From the NCBI GenBank assembly GCA_947448025.1, contig CANFLV010000016.1:1-64000 (forward strand): 64,000 nucleotides of DNA. Reading direction: 5' to 3'. Numbering within the stretch: the first letter of the stretch is position 1; every line of letters begins with the position of its first letter. Under the pieces are notes generated by a model. That model worked only from the letters and a program-made list of their open reading frames with translations. It ran no database searches and had not been told where the DNA came from. Positions 43,427-52,502 of the stretch are shown here, one piece after another. This DNA is from Oxalobacteraceae bacterium. GTDB lineage: Bacteria; Pseudomonadota; Gammaproteobacteria; Burkholderiales; Burkholderiaceae_D. The position numbers and the translations under genes are program-made.

Positions 43427-46400
43427 ATGAACGCACCAGTGACACCGGGGCAGCTGCATGCGCCCGACGCAATGCCGAGTGACCCAGCAACGAACGCCAT
43501 CACACTCGACGATAAATACACGCTCGAGAGCGGCCGTGCTTTCATCACCGGTACCCAGGCGCTGATACGCCTGCCAATGCTGCAGCGTCAGCGCGACCTC
43601 AAGGCCGGGCTCAATACGGCCGGCTACATTACCGGCTACCGCGGGTCTCCACTGGGCAGCGTCGACATGACTGCCGCCAAGGCGCGCAAACACCTCGAAG
43701 CCCATCACGTCAAATTCCATCCCGCCGTCAATGAAGACCTCGCCGCGACCGCTGTCTGGGGCACGCAGCAAGTCAATCTCTACGACGGCGCGAAATACGA
43801 TGGCGTCTTCGGCATGTGGTACGGCAAAGGCCCTGGCGTGGACCGCAGCGGTGACGTCTTCAAGCATGCGAACATGGCCGGTAGTTCGAAGCACGGCGGC
43901 GTACTCGTCATCGCCGGCGACGACCATGCGGCGAAATCGTCGACCACGGCACACCAGAGCGAACACATACTAAAAGCCTGCGGCATCCCGGTCTTGTATC
44001 CGGCCAGCGTGCAGGAATATCTCGATTATGGCTTGCATGGCTGGGCCATGAGCCGCTATACCGGGCTGTGGGTGTCATTGAAATGCGTGACCGATGTGGT
44101 TGAATCCGGCGCCTCCGTTGACCTCGATCCGGAGCGCGTACAGATTGTGCTGCCGCAAGACCTGGAACTGCCAGCCGCGGGCTTGAATATCCGCTGGCCC
44201 GATGCGGTGCTGGACCAGGAAGCGCGCATGAGCAATTTCAAATGGTATGCGGCACTGGCCTATGCGCGCGCCAATAAGCTCAACCAGATCATCTGGGATA
44301 GCCCGCATGCGCGCATCGGCATCGTCACCGCCGGAAAATCCTATCTCGATACGCGCCAGGCGTTGGCTGATCTTGGCATTGATGAAGCGGTGGCCAGCGA
44401 GATCGGCATCCGCCTCTACAAGATCGGCATGACCTGGCCGCTGGAAGCGCAAGGCGTGCGCGATTTTGCGCAGGGCCTCGAGGAAATCCTCGTCGTCGAA
44501 GAGAAGCGCCAGATCCTCGAATACCAGATCAAGGAAGAACTGTATAACTGGCGCGACGATGTGCGTCCGCGCGTGGTCGGGAAATTCGATGATACCGGTG
44601 AATGGAGCAACGTCCATCACGAAGGTCATGGCGACTGGCTGCTGCCGGCGACCTATGAATTGAATCCGGCGCAGATTGCGCGCGCGATCGCCACGCGCAT
44701 TTCGAAATATTTCGCCGGCCACCCCTTCGAGCAAAAGGTCCGCGAACGCATCGCATATCTCGAAGCCAAGGAAGCGATCCTTAAAACCCACAGTAGCCGC
44801 CCCGATCCGAACAAGGATCGCATCCCGCATTTCTGTTCCGGCTGTCCGCACAATACCTCGACCAAAGTCCCCGAAGGTTCGCGCGCGCTGGCCGGCATCG
44901 GCTGCCACTACATGGTCATCTGGATGAACCGCGAAACCTCAACCTTCACGCACATGGGCGGCGAGGGCGCGAGCTGGATCGGCCAGGCGCCATTCACGAA
45001 CACCGATCATGTATTCCAGAACCTCGGCGACGGTACCTATTTCCATTCGGGTTTGCTGGCAATCCGCGCAGCGGTGTCAGCCAAGGTCAACCTGACGTAC
45101 AAGATTCTGTATAACGACGCCGTCGCCATGACGGGTGGTCAGGCCTTCGATGGTCCGCTTGATGCGGCGATGATTTCGCGCCAGATCGCAGCCGAGGGCG
45201 TGGGTCCCATCATCGTCGTCACCGATGAACCCGACAAATATCCGCCAGGGACGAATTGGGCGCCGGGCGTGACGATCCGCCATCGCAGCGAACTCGACGC
45301 CGTGCAGCGCGAATTGCGCGAAGAAAAGGGCGTCTCGGCGATGATTTACGACCAGACCTGCGCGTCGGAAAAGCGCCGGCGCCGGAAGCGCAACGAGTAT
45401 CCCGATCCAGCCAGGCGCGCCGTGATCAACGAGGCAGTCTGCGAAGGCTGCGGCGACTGCAGCGTGCAATCGAATTGCCTGTCGGTCGAGCCACTGGAAA
45501 CAGAATTGGGGCGCAAACGCCAGATCAATCAGTCCTCGTGCAACAAGGATTTTTCTTGTGTGAATGGCTTCTGTCCGAGCTTCGTCACGGTCGAAGGCGG
45601 TCAGCTGAAAAAGCCCAAGAAGGCCGAGGCACGCCTGCCGCAACTGGCGGCGATTGAGGAGCTGCCGACACCAACGCTGCCGTCGACCAAGACGCCGTTT
45701 GGCATTTTAGTTACCGGCATCGGCGGCACCGGCGTGGTCACGATCGGCCAGATTCTCGCCATGGCCGCGCACATCGCGGGCAAGGGTTGCTCTGTGCTCG
45801 ACATGACCGGTCTGGCGCAAAAAGGCGGTGCGGTCGCCTCGCATGTGCGCCTGGCTGATCATCCCGATGACATTTATTCCACCCGTGTCGGCACCGGTGC
45901 GGCGGATCTGGTGATCGGCTGCGACGCGATCGTCACGGCCTCGCGCGATTCCCTGAGTCGCATGGGCGAGGGACGCACCCACGCCGCCGTCAATTCGACC
46001 GCTTCGCCGACAGCCGCCTTCGTGCGCAACGCCGACTGGCAATTCCCGGCCGCCAGCGCCGAGAGCGATATCCGCGCCGCCTGCGGTAGCGATCGCGTCG
46101 ACTTCCTCGATGCGGGCAAGATCGCGACAGCCTTGATGGGCGACACGATCGCGACGAACATGTTCATGCTCGGCTATGCCTGGCAAAAAGGCTGGGTGCC
46201 GCTGGCTGAGGCAGCGATCGTCAAGGCGATTGCACTCAATGGCGTGGCGGTCGCGTTCAACCAGCAGTCGTTTTTGTGGGGCCGCAAAGCCGCCGTCGAT
46301 TTTGCTGGTGTGGCCGCGCTCGCGCATGGCAATGACGCGACGGTACGAGTCGTCGAATTCAAGCGCACGATCAGCCTCGACGATATCATCAGCAAGCGTA

Positions 46401-47017
46401 TGGATTTGCTCACGCAGTACCAGGACCGCGCCTATGCAGCGCAGTACAGCGAGTTTATCGCGCGCGTGCGCGGTGCCGAGTCGCGCCTGCTGGGCACTGG
46501 CAAGGCCTTGCGCCTGACTGAAACAGTGGCGAAATATCTCTACAAGTTGATGGCCTACAAGGATGAGTACGAAGTCGCGCGCTTGCACAGTGATCCTGCC
46601 TTCGCGCAGAAGCTGGCGGCGATGTTCGAGGGCGACTACAAGGTACATTTCCACCTCGCGCCGCCGCTACTGGCAAAGCGCGATGCGCAGGGTCATCTGG
46701 TCAAGCAGGCCTTCGGTCCGTGGATGCTGTCGGCCTTTCGTGTGCTGGCAAAATTGAAAGCCTTGCGCGGCACGAAGCTCGATATTTTTGGCTACAGTGA
46801 AGAACGCCAGACCGAGCGTGCGCTGATCGTTCAATATCGCAAGACGGTGGACGGTCTGCTCGATCACCTGACACTGGAAAACCTGCATCAGGCAATCGCC
46901 ATTGCTGCCATTCCGGAAGATATTCGCGGCTATGGACATGTCAAGGAGCGCCATTTGCTGGCGGCGCGGCAGAAGCAGGCTGTGCTGGTGGAGGCATTCT
47001 CAGTTACGTCAAAATAG
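43427..47017 (+). CDS. Indolepyruvate ferredoxin oxidoreductase, fused alpha-gamma type
   Basis: A 1196-residue fused 2-oxoacid:ferredoxin oxidoreductase. The N-terminal PYR-like region has TAGYITGYRGSPLGSVD. The ThDP site is GEGASWIGQAPF, GDGTYFHSG and NDAVAMTGGQ at about 515-570. The 4Fe-4S region reads CEGCGDCSVQSNC, with further cysteines to CNKDFSCVNGFCPSF (about 671-715), and the gamma domain starts ITGIGGTGVVTIGQ at about 762. It oxidises aryl pyruvates to aryl-acetyl-CoA. Fused enzymes of this kind in proteobacteria work aerobically in phenylalanine, tyrosine and tryptophan catabolism, which fits phhA next door. It has its own GGAG ribosome site. Confidence 0.9.
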   Translation: MNAPVTPGQLHAPDAMPSDPATNAITLDDKYTLESGRAFITGTQALIRLPMLQRQRDLKAGLNTAGYITGYRGSPLGSVDMTAAKARKHLEAHHVKFHPAVNEDLAATAVWGTQQVNLYDGAKYDGVFGMWYGKGPGVDRSGDVFKHANMAGSSKHGGVLVIAGDDHAAKSSTTAHQSEHILKACGIPVLYPASVQEYLDYGLHGWAMSRYTGLWVSLKCVTDVVESGASVDLDPERVQIVLPQDLELPAAGLNIRWPDAVLDQEARMSNFKWYAALAYARANKLNQIIWDSPHARIGIVTAGKSYLDTRQALADLGIDEAVASEIGIRLYKIGMTWPLEAQGVRDFAQGLEEILVVEEKRQILEYQIKEELYNWRDDVRPRVVGKFDDTGEWSNVHHEGHGDWLLPATYELNPAQIARAIATRISKYFAGHPFEQKVRERIAYLEAKEAILKTHSSRPDPNKDRIPHFCSGCPHNTSTKVPEGSRALAGIGCHYMVIWMNRETSTFTHMGGEGASWIGQAPFTNTDHVFQNLGDGTYFHSGLLAIRAAVSAKVNLTYKILYNDAVAMTGGQAFDGPLDAAMISRQIAAEGVGPIIVVTDEPDKYPPGTNWAPGVTIRHRSELDAVQRELREEKGVSAMIYDQTCASEKRRRRKRNEYPDPARRAVINEAVCEGCGDCSVQSNCLSVEPLETELGRKRQINQSSCNKDFSCVNGFCPSFVTVEGGQLKKPKKAEARLPQLAAIEELPTPTLPSTKTPFGILVTGIGGTGVVTIGQILAMAAHIAGKGCSVLDMTGLAQKGGAVASHVRLADHPDDIYSTRVGTGAADLVIGCDAIVTASRDSLSRMGEGRTHAAVNSTASPTAAFVRNADWQFPAASAESDIRAACGSDRVDFLDAGKIATALMGDTIATNMFMLGYAWQKGWVPLAEAAIVKAIALNGVAVAFNQQSFLWGRKAAVDFAGVAALAHGNDATVRVVEFKRTISLDDIISKRMDLLTQYQDRAYAAQYSEFIARVRGAESRLLGTGKALRLTETVAKYLYKLMAYKDEYEVARLHSDPAFAQKLAAMFEGDYKVHFHLAPPLLAKRDAQGHLVKQAFGPWMLSAFRVLAKLKALRGTKLDIFGYSEERQTERALIVQYRKTVDGLLDHLTLENLHQAIAIAAIPEDIRGYGHVKERHLLAARQKQAVLVEAFSVTSK

Positions 47018-47392
47018 TCGCCGACGTGACTTGTAATGCGGTTCGTTTCTCGCCCAGATGCGCTCAGCCTTAACAGCTTGACGATGTGATCGTTGCGACG
47101 TGGCACGATTTCCTGAACCGCAGGGTCGTGCTACGCGCGCGCGGCGCAATCTATTGGGCGCTCGTGTACAAATTACGCTGTCCATTTCCACCCACCAGCG
47201 CCTGCTGCTTTCGGAGTAACTTTTCCGTGTCGCACAAGCAAGACACCGCGTCGGCATTCTGTTTGATTTTGAGACAAGCAATGCTTGCTTTTCATCTCTA
47301 TTGCCCAACAAAAATCTTGCCAAGATAGAATGGAATATCGGAATTCTTGTGATAAAGATTTCGTGTCGCCAATCTCATTCTTGGGTGAAAAA
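47018..47392. other. Intergenic region before the orphan gene at 47393
   Basis: About 375 bases with no supported gene. A short palindrome CAAGCA-A-TGCTTG lies near 47273-47289. The downstream frame is open back to 47285 but lacks a good start there. Base composition becomes more AT-rich towards the orphan gene. Confidence 0.4.
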
Positions 47393-48244
47393 ATGGATAA
47401 GCTCACGACAGTCATGCTTGAAAAATTGAAGGACAAGACGGGCACTTCAAAAAATGAAATTCTTGAGAGTCTGGTCATGACCATTGCAGATTCATCTTGT
47501 GGTGCCGTCGATAGTGCAGGTTTGACAGGCGCCGTTCCGAGCGCCTTAATCCTTAACACGATTTCATCGATACGTACCCTCATCGACAGTCATTCCGAGG
47601 ACGGTGATTTCATCGTGAACAATCCCCTCATTCTTGACTTGAATCCCACTTGGACGGCCGATGCAAAATCGCTAAAAACACTGGCCTACCTAAGGCAGCG
47701 CAATAAATTGAATTTGGCCAGTTCGGGTACCGCCACCGCGGGCGGCGCCGCCTCTGTGGTGACGGCGGTTGACGTGGTTTCCGTTGGGCAGAATGGCAAC
47801 GCTGTGGGCTCTACTGCAGCACATGTGGTCAATTTAAAAAAAATCAGCGAGCAGTACAAGAACGACAAGGTGATCAAGGCCTGGCTTGATTTGATCATCG
47901 CTTGTAAAGTACAGAAAGGGGCGATACGTACTGCACAGGGCGTGATCGGCCTGACTGCCTTCGGCGTGGGCGCCATCGTTTGTGGGGTCGTTGGTACTGC
48001 AGTCAAGGCAGGGATTACCTTGAAATTTTCGACGGTTTGCAAAAAGCTCGCCCTGGAACTCCATTTCCGCGCGTACCAGGAATCACGCACCGCCGCCAGC
48101 AAGAGTAAGCCCGCGACCGAGATTCTCAACGAGCTATTCGCAAGGCGCGGCTTTACCCGCATTTTTGGTCAGCATGACATCTCCGGGATGATTCAGGAGC
48201 CGGGCGGGTGGATGGCTATTGCGGATAAGTTATTGTTGATCTGA
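47393..48244 (+). CDS. Orphan hypothetical protein with glycine-rich hydrophobic segments
   Basis: 283 residues, no family recognised. A charged helical N-terminus (LTTVMLEKLKDKTGTSKNEI) is followed by a small-residue hydrophobic stretch (TATAGGAASVVTAVDVVSVG, about 112-131) and a second, longer one (GVIGLTAFGVGAIVCGVVGTAVKAG, about 184-208). The C-terminus ends FARRGFTRIFGQHD...GGWMAIADKLLLI. A GGGTGA precedes the chosen ATG, although the frame opens earlier at 47285. Glycine-rich hairpin-like segments without a signal peptide recall pore-forming or membrane-inserting toxins; this is a guess. It lies just upstream of the hipBA module. Confidence 0.55.
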   Translation: MDKLTTVMLEKLKDKTGTSKNEILESLVMTIADSSCGAVDSAGLTGAVPSALILNTISSIRTLIDSHSEDGDFIVNNPLILDLNPTWTADAKSLKTLAYLRQRNKLNLASSGTATAGGAASVVTAVDVVSVGQNGNAVGSTAAHVVNLKKISEQYKNDKVIKAWLDLIIACKVQKGAIRTAQGVIGLTAFGVGAIVCGVVGTAVKAGITLKFSTVCKKLALELHFRAYQESRTAASKSKPATEILNELFARRGFTRIFGQHDISGMIQEPGGWMAIADKLLLI

Positions 48245-48344
48245 GTGAGCGTTACCGGCTGTAGCAAGTTTCAGCCAGAGGCGGAGGCAACAGTGCCATC
48301 GCGAACTACTTAGCTGCTGTAATTGCCTGTGTTGACAAGGATTT

Positions 48345-48396
48345 TTGTGGAGGTGTTGTTTTACATATTATAAGTTGTATAAAAAATATACAACTT
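48345..48396 (+). promoter_or_regulatory. hipBA promoter and operator
   Basis: TTGTGG (48345-48350) and TTATAA (48368-48373), 17 bases apart, form a plausible promoter. A perfect 9-bp inverted repeat, AAGTTGTAT (48372-48380) and ATACAACTT (48388-48396), overlaps the end of the -10 and the start site. That is the expected place for autorepression by the HipB-like protein encoded 60 bases downstream. Confidence 0.65.
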
Positions 48397-48456
48397 TAGG
48401 ATTGTATGTAAAAATTACAGCCTACATCCTGTGATGCCTCGGAAGGGAAAGCAGTC

Positions 48457-48828
48457 ATGGACTACCCGATTAAAACCCTGCAGCAATTGCGGCCAATACT
48501 CCTTGGATTTCGCAAGCAAGCGGGCATGTCCCAGGCGGCAGTGGCAGCGCTACTCGGCGTGACGCAGCAGAGCTATGCAAAGATTGAGGCAAATCCGGCG
48601 GCCACGAGCGTGGCGCGTCTGTTCACGATATTTCGCTTGCTCGGTAGCGAGGTGGTACTCACGCATCGTACAGAGGTAGGCGTCGAAGAGCCCGCTGCAG
48701 CTTATGTTCCTGCCAGCTTGCCGCAGGAGGCGTCAGCTTCGCCCAAGCCGGCGCGCAAGTCCAAGCAAACTCGTCACACGGCGCCTGCCAAAATGAGCCC
48801 GCCGTCAAATACGAAGGAGCCTTGGTAA
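48457..48828 (+). CDS. hipB: HipB-like XRE-family antitoxin / repressor
   Basis: A 123-residue DNA-binding protein. The helix-turn-helix spans about residues 10-60 (GFRKQAGMSQAAVAALLGVTQ, then QSYAKIEANPAATSVARLFTIF), followed by a short strand (LGSEVVLTHR) and a long disordered Ala/Ser/Pro/Lys-rich tail. HipB-type proteins neutralise HipA and repress their operon. The hipA ATG begins one base after its stop, confirming operon structure. Confidence 0.88.
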   Translation: MDYPIKTLQQLRPILLGFRKQAGMSQAAVAALLGVTQQSYAKIEANPAATSVARLFTIFRLLGSEVVLTHRTEVGVEEPAAAYVPASLPQEASASPKPARKSKQTRHTAPAKMSPPSNTKEPW

Positions 48829-48829
48829 C

Positions 48830-50179
48830 ATGGGCCGCCGTGCGCACGCGCAAAGCTTGACGCTTTGGTTGAATGGCATACCTGTCGGCCATTGGGACAC
48901 CTTTTCGGGCCGCCATTCTCTGACCTATTTCGACGAATGGCGCGCCGATGCGCAAGGGCGACCGCTTTCACTATCCTTGCCATTCAAGCCGGATAACGAT
49001 CCCTATCACGGAAGCCTGGTCGAAAATTATTTCGATAATCTGCTGCCGGATAGCGAGGGGATTCGGCGCAGGATTGCGCTTCATTTCAAAACCCAGGGAA
49101 TTGCGCCGCATCAGTTGCTTGCAGCGATCGGTCGTGACTGTGCGGGAGCGCTACAGCTGCTGCCTGCTGATGAAGTGCCGACAGATCTTTTTTCGATCCA
49201 AGGCCTGCCATTAGACGAAAGCGAGATCGCTGCGCTGCTGCGAAACGTTACATCAAACAGGACGTTCACAGACAGTGAGGTGGAGTCGGACCTGAGACTG
49301 TCAATCGCTGGCGCGCAGGAGAAAAGCGCACTCCTGTGGCATCAGGGCCAATGGCATCGACCGCTCGGCAGCACGCCCACGACGCATATACTGAAATTGC
49401 CCTTGGGGCTGGTCGGCGCCATGCAAGCTGATATGCGCACATCCGTGGAAAATGAATGGCTCTGTTCCAGGATCATGCAGGAATTTAGCCTGCCCGTCGC
49501 TCATTGCGAGATTGCGCAATTTGAAGACATGAAGGTGTTGGCCGTTGAGCGATTCGACCGCAGGCTGTCCGCAGATGGCAGCTGGATTGTGCGCATACCG
49601 CAAGAAGATTTTTGCCAAGCCACCGGCACCGCGCCATTCCAGAAATACCAGGCGGATGGCGGACCAGGCATCTCGAAGATCATGGAAATACTGCTCGGAT
49701 CCGACCAGGCAGAACTGGACCGTCTGCAGTTTTTCAAGACGCAACTCGTATTCTGGTTATTGGCGGCAAGCGATGGACATGCTAAAAATTTCAGTATTTT
49801 CCATCTGCCCGGTAGTCGGTTTTGCGCCACGCCTTTGTACGATGTGCTGTCCGCGCATCCGGTCATTGGGACGACGACGAACCATATCGCGCCACAGCGG
49901 GTGAAGCTGGCGATGGCCATTCGTGGTACGCAAAATCACTACCTCATGGGCAACATTCAGCGCCGCCATTGGACGAGTCATGCAGCGCAGGTTGGCTTGG
50001 GCGCGGCTGCGGCCGAGCGAATAATCGACGAGGTACTATCGCGCACCGATGCTGTTGTCAGCGCGATACGTGCGCAAATTCCAAAAGGGTTTCCCATGGA
50101 TTTAGTTGACGCCATTTTGAACGGCCTGTTGCATCAACGCGAACGTCTGGCAGGCATGACGCCAGACACCCGAAGCTGA
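48830..50179 (+). CDS. hipA: HipA-family serine/threonine kinase toxin
   Basis: A 449-residue HipA-fold kinase. The N-terminal HipA-N domain has LTLWLNGIPVGHWD and FDNLLPDSEGIRRRIA. The Gly-rich/Ser loop region is RLSIAGAQEKSALLW, the catalytic loop is AASDGHAKNFSIFHL (about 313-327), and YDVLSAHP provides the metal-binding Asp. All recognised catalytic residues are intact. HipA of E. coli phosphorylates glutamyl-tRNA synthetase and induces persistence; the target here is not deducible. AAGGAG precedes the ATG inside the end of hipB. Confidence 0.92.
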   Translation: MGRRAHAQSLTLWLNGIPVGHWDTFSGRHSLTYFDEWRADAQGRPLSLSLPFKPDNDPYHGSLVENYFDNLLPDSEGIRRRIALHFKTQGIAPHQLLAAIGRDCAGALQLLPADEVPTDLFSIQGLPLDESEIAALLRNVTSNRTFTDSEVESDLRLSIAGAQEKSALLWHQGQWHRPLGSTPTTHILKLPLGLVGAMQADMRTSVENEWLCSRIMQEFSLPVAHCEIAQFEDMKVLAVERFDRRLSADGSWIVRIPQEDFCQATGTAPFQKYQADGGPGISKIMEILLGSDQAELDRLQFFKTQLVFWLLAASDGHAKNFSIFHLPGSRFCATPLYDVLSAHPVIGTTTNHIAPQRVKLAMAIRGTQNHYLMGNIQRRHWTSHAAQVGLGAAAAERIIDEVLSRTDAVVSAIRAQIPKGFPMDLVDAILNGLLHQRERLAGMTPDTRS

Positions 50180-50243
50180 ATCCTGCCGTCTGGGCCAGCG
50201 CAATATTAGCTGCAAAAATAATCGGCCTCCCGCTTCGCTTAAA

Positions 50244-50615
50244 TCAGGCGATCGGCGGCGTTAATTTGAGCAATAAATTGATTATCTGCTGATGCAGCAC
50301 AGGCAAGTCGTTTTGAATCATGTTCCAGACAATTTCAATGTCGACTTTGTGATAAGCGTGTGAAACACGATTACGCATGGCGTAGATCACCTGACAGGGG
50401 ATCTCGTTATGACGCTCAGCGAAATCGGGGCTGCAGCGCATGACATTGTTCGAGGCTTCGCCAATGATTTCGATATTGCGAATGACCGCATCCTGCGCCA
50501 TATCATTCTGAAGAAATACGACTTCCTCCATATCTACGGTGTAACGCTGGATACGCTCTATGGCTTGCTTGATATGTTCAAGGTAGTCTTGCAGCCGCAG
50601 TGCAGACTCACTCAT
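50244..50615 (-). CDS. hepT: HepT-type HEPN ribonuclease toxin
   Basis: A 123-residue helical HEPN protein. The RNase/AMPylation motif RX4HXY is complete as R81-N-R-V-S-H86-A-Y88, and VIRNIEIIGEASNNV is the other conserved helix. HepT toxins cut RNA and are silenced when the partner MNT enzyme adenylylates the motif tyrosine. It overlaps the mntA gene by four bases, so the pair is translationally coupled with antitoxin first. Confidence 0.9.
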   Translation of the reverse strand: MSESALRLQDYLEHIKQAIERIQRYTVDMEEVVFLQNDMAQDAVIRNIEIIGEASNNVMRCSPDFAERHNEIPCQVIYAMRNRVSHAYHKVDIEIVWNMIQNDLPVLHQQIINLLLKLTPPIA

Positions 50616-50902
50616 ACAGGCACCGCTTCGGCAAGAACGACGCTACGGAATTTATCGGGCAGTGATCTTGGCGTCAGTACATCGACCGTGACGCCAAGTA
50701 GGCTTTCCAATTCAATCTGGATAGCAGCAACATCCATCAAGGTCGTGTGCGGTGTCGGATCGATCAGAATATCCAGATCACTTTCGTCGGTATCATTCCC
50801 ATGCACCACCGAGCCGAACACACGCGCATTGCCGGCGCGATGCGACGCTACGATACTTCGGATGGCCTCGCGGTTAATCTGGAGAGCTGTCGAGGGCTTC
50901 AT
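50612..50902 (-). CDS. mntA: MntA-type nucleotidyltransferase antitoxin
   Basis: A 96-residue minimal nucleotidyltransferase. The GSX10DXD motif is exact: G30-S31, ten residues, then D42-L-D44 (VFGSVVHGNDTDESDLDILID). TVDVLTPRSLPDKF carries the third-acid strand region. In studied MntA/HepT pairs this enzyme AMPylates the HepT Tyr to block toxicity. All catalytic residues are present, so the module looks functional. An open promoter-sized gap (50903-50962) separates it from queC. Confidence 0.9.
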   Translation of the reverse strand: MKPSTALQINREAIRSIVASHRAGNARVFGSVVHGNDTDESDLDILIDPTPHTTLMDVAAIQIELESLLGVTVDVLTPRSLPDKFRSVVLAEAVPV

Positions 50903-50962
50903 ACATTCCTAATGTCCAAACTTCGCTATCAGTAGCCTTAGTGTAGCGTTGGCCACAGTTTG

Positions 50963-51676
50963 CTACAACGGTAAAGTGATGTTTGCAAACTCCCCATACC
51001 CCCGCGCCCGCAAAGCACAAGCCGGGCAAGTCCCACAGCCATAACCCCAGTCATGTAGCGTGCCACGCTCACCGAGGTAGCAGGTATGCGTATCCTCGCG
51101 GATCAGGTTCACGAGCGCCGTGCCACCGAGCGACTGCGCCAGCGTCCAGGTCGCGGCCTTGTCGATCCACATCAGCGGCGTCTCCAGCTTCAGGCTCGTG
51201 GCCATGCCGAGGTTGAGCGCGACTTGCAGGGCTTTCATCGTGTCGTCGCGGCAGTCGGGATAGCCGGAGAAATCCGTCTCGCACATGCCGCCGACGAGCA
51301 CATCCAGTCCGCGCCGGTAGGCCACTGTCGCGGCCACTGTCATGAACAGCAAATTACGGCCGGGGACGAAGGTATTGGGCAGGCCATTCGCCTGCATTTC
51401 GATTTCGATATCTTCCGTCATCGCCGTTTGCGAAATCTTTGAAATCAGCGACAGGTCGATCACATGATCTTCACCGAGCTTGCCATCCCATTCAGATGAA
51501 AATGCGCGGATTTTTTCCAGCAGGATGGGGCGCATGCTGAGCTCGATGGCATGGCGCTGGCCATAATCGAAGCCGATGGTCTCGACCTGCGCATAGCGTG
51601 ACAGGGCCCAGGCGAGACAGGTCGTGGAGTCTTGGCCGCCGGAGAACAGGACGAGGGCGCGCGATGTTGCAGTCAT
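50963..51676 (-). CDS. queC: 7-cyano-7-deazaguanine synthase
   Basis: A 237-residue ATP-dependent enzyme making preQ0 in queuosine synthesis. It has the PP-loop [16 protein letters not shown] at residues 10-25, [18 protein letters not shown], and the zinc-binding cysteines CYLGERG...CGTCPAC near the C-terminus. It stands alone; queD and queE are not in the window. Downstream, between its stop and mntA, lies a short gap. Confidence 0.95.
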   Translation of the reverse strand: MTATSRALVLFSGGQDSTTCLAWALSRYAQVETIGFDYGQRHAIELSMRPILLEKIRAFSSEWDGKLGEDHVIDLSLISKISQTAMTEDIEIEMQANGLPNTFVPGRNLLFMTVAATVAYRRGLDVLVGGMCETDFSGYPDCRDDTMKALQVALNLGMATSLKLETPLMWIDKAATWTLAQSLGGTALVNLIREDTHTCYLGERGTLHDWGYGCGTCPACALRARGYGEFANITLPL

Positions 51677-51716
51677 GGGAAGCGATCGTAAATGGCAATG
51701 ACAGGATTTTAACGCT

Positions 51717-52481
51717 TCACGGCGATTTCTTCGTCACCGTTGCCAGCGACTGGTCGATGTAATCGCCATCGGTGTCGGTGTAGCGTATGCGCGCTGGATA
51801 CCATTCAAGTCCGGGCGCGAGCCAGATCTCGACTAGCTGGCCTTTCTGGTCGGGCGGCGGCGCCTTGATGATGCGCCAGGTATCGAGCTCGCCAAAAGGC
51901 GTGGCTAGCTTTTCCTGCTTCGCCACATGGAAGGTCCACGGTTCGGCATCGCGCTGGCCGGCCACCAGAAACGTCCATTCGGCGCCGTCCTTGAATTTCG
52001 AGGGCACAGCGCGCGCCATCGCGATCAGCTGCCAGATCGCGCTATTGCGATCCTGCTCGCCGCCCCTGAGCGGATAGCGTTCCGCCGATGCGCTGAAGCT
52101 GATGCTCTTGCTGTCGCGATTGAAGGTCGTCGTGGTCGCATCGCGGCGCAGGCGCTTTTCGGTGAAGCTGAGCGGCGCGAGGCCGTATTCGTCGACGCCG
52201 CCTTCGCTTTTTGCATCGAGGATTTTACCGAGCAGCATGGCGCGCGTTTCAGTGGCGATCTGATATTTGCCTTCGCCAGCTGTCCACTTCAGATGCGCCT
52301 CGCCCTCGACGGCAAAGCCACTTTGTTTGGCGCGGATCATGTAGCCGAGGTCGGCGGTGGGCGGCAGGTTCGTGCGCTGCTTTGCGGCGGGATGATCCTC
52401 AGCTGCGGCGGGCACAGCCAATAGCGCCAGCGTGCTGAAGCTGCCGAGACAAAATAGCCTGCGTAAAAAAATGATGCTCAT
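51717..52481 (-). CDS. DUF3108 periplasmic protein
   Basis: A 254-residue protein with a signal peptide ([25 protein letters not shown], cleavage near residue 28) and a beta-rich DUF3108 domain ([59 protein letters not shown]). A TTG four codons upstream is an alternative start. The function is unknown. It is paralogous to the upstream gene, 21 bases away, and the two are probably one operon. Confidence 0.82.
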   Translation of the reverse strand: MSIIFLRRLFCLGSFSTLALLAVPAAAEDHPAAKQRTNLPPTADLGYMIRAKQSGFAVEGEAHLKWTAGEGKYQIATETRAMLLGKILDAKSEGGVDEYGLAPLSFTEKRLRRDATTTTFNRDSKSISFSASAERYPLRGGEQDRNSAIWQLIAMARAVPSKFKDGAEWTFLVAGQRDAEPWTFHVAKQEKLATPFGELDTWRIIKAPPPDQKGQLVEIWLAPGLEWYPARIRYTDTDGDYIDQSLATVTKKSP

Positions 52482-52502
52482 AGGTGTTCTCAAAAAATAG
52501 GG

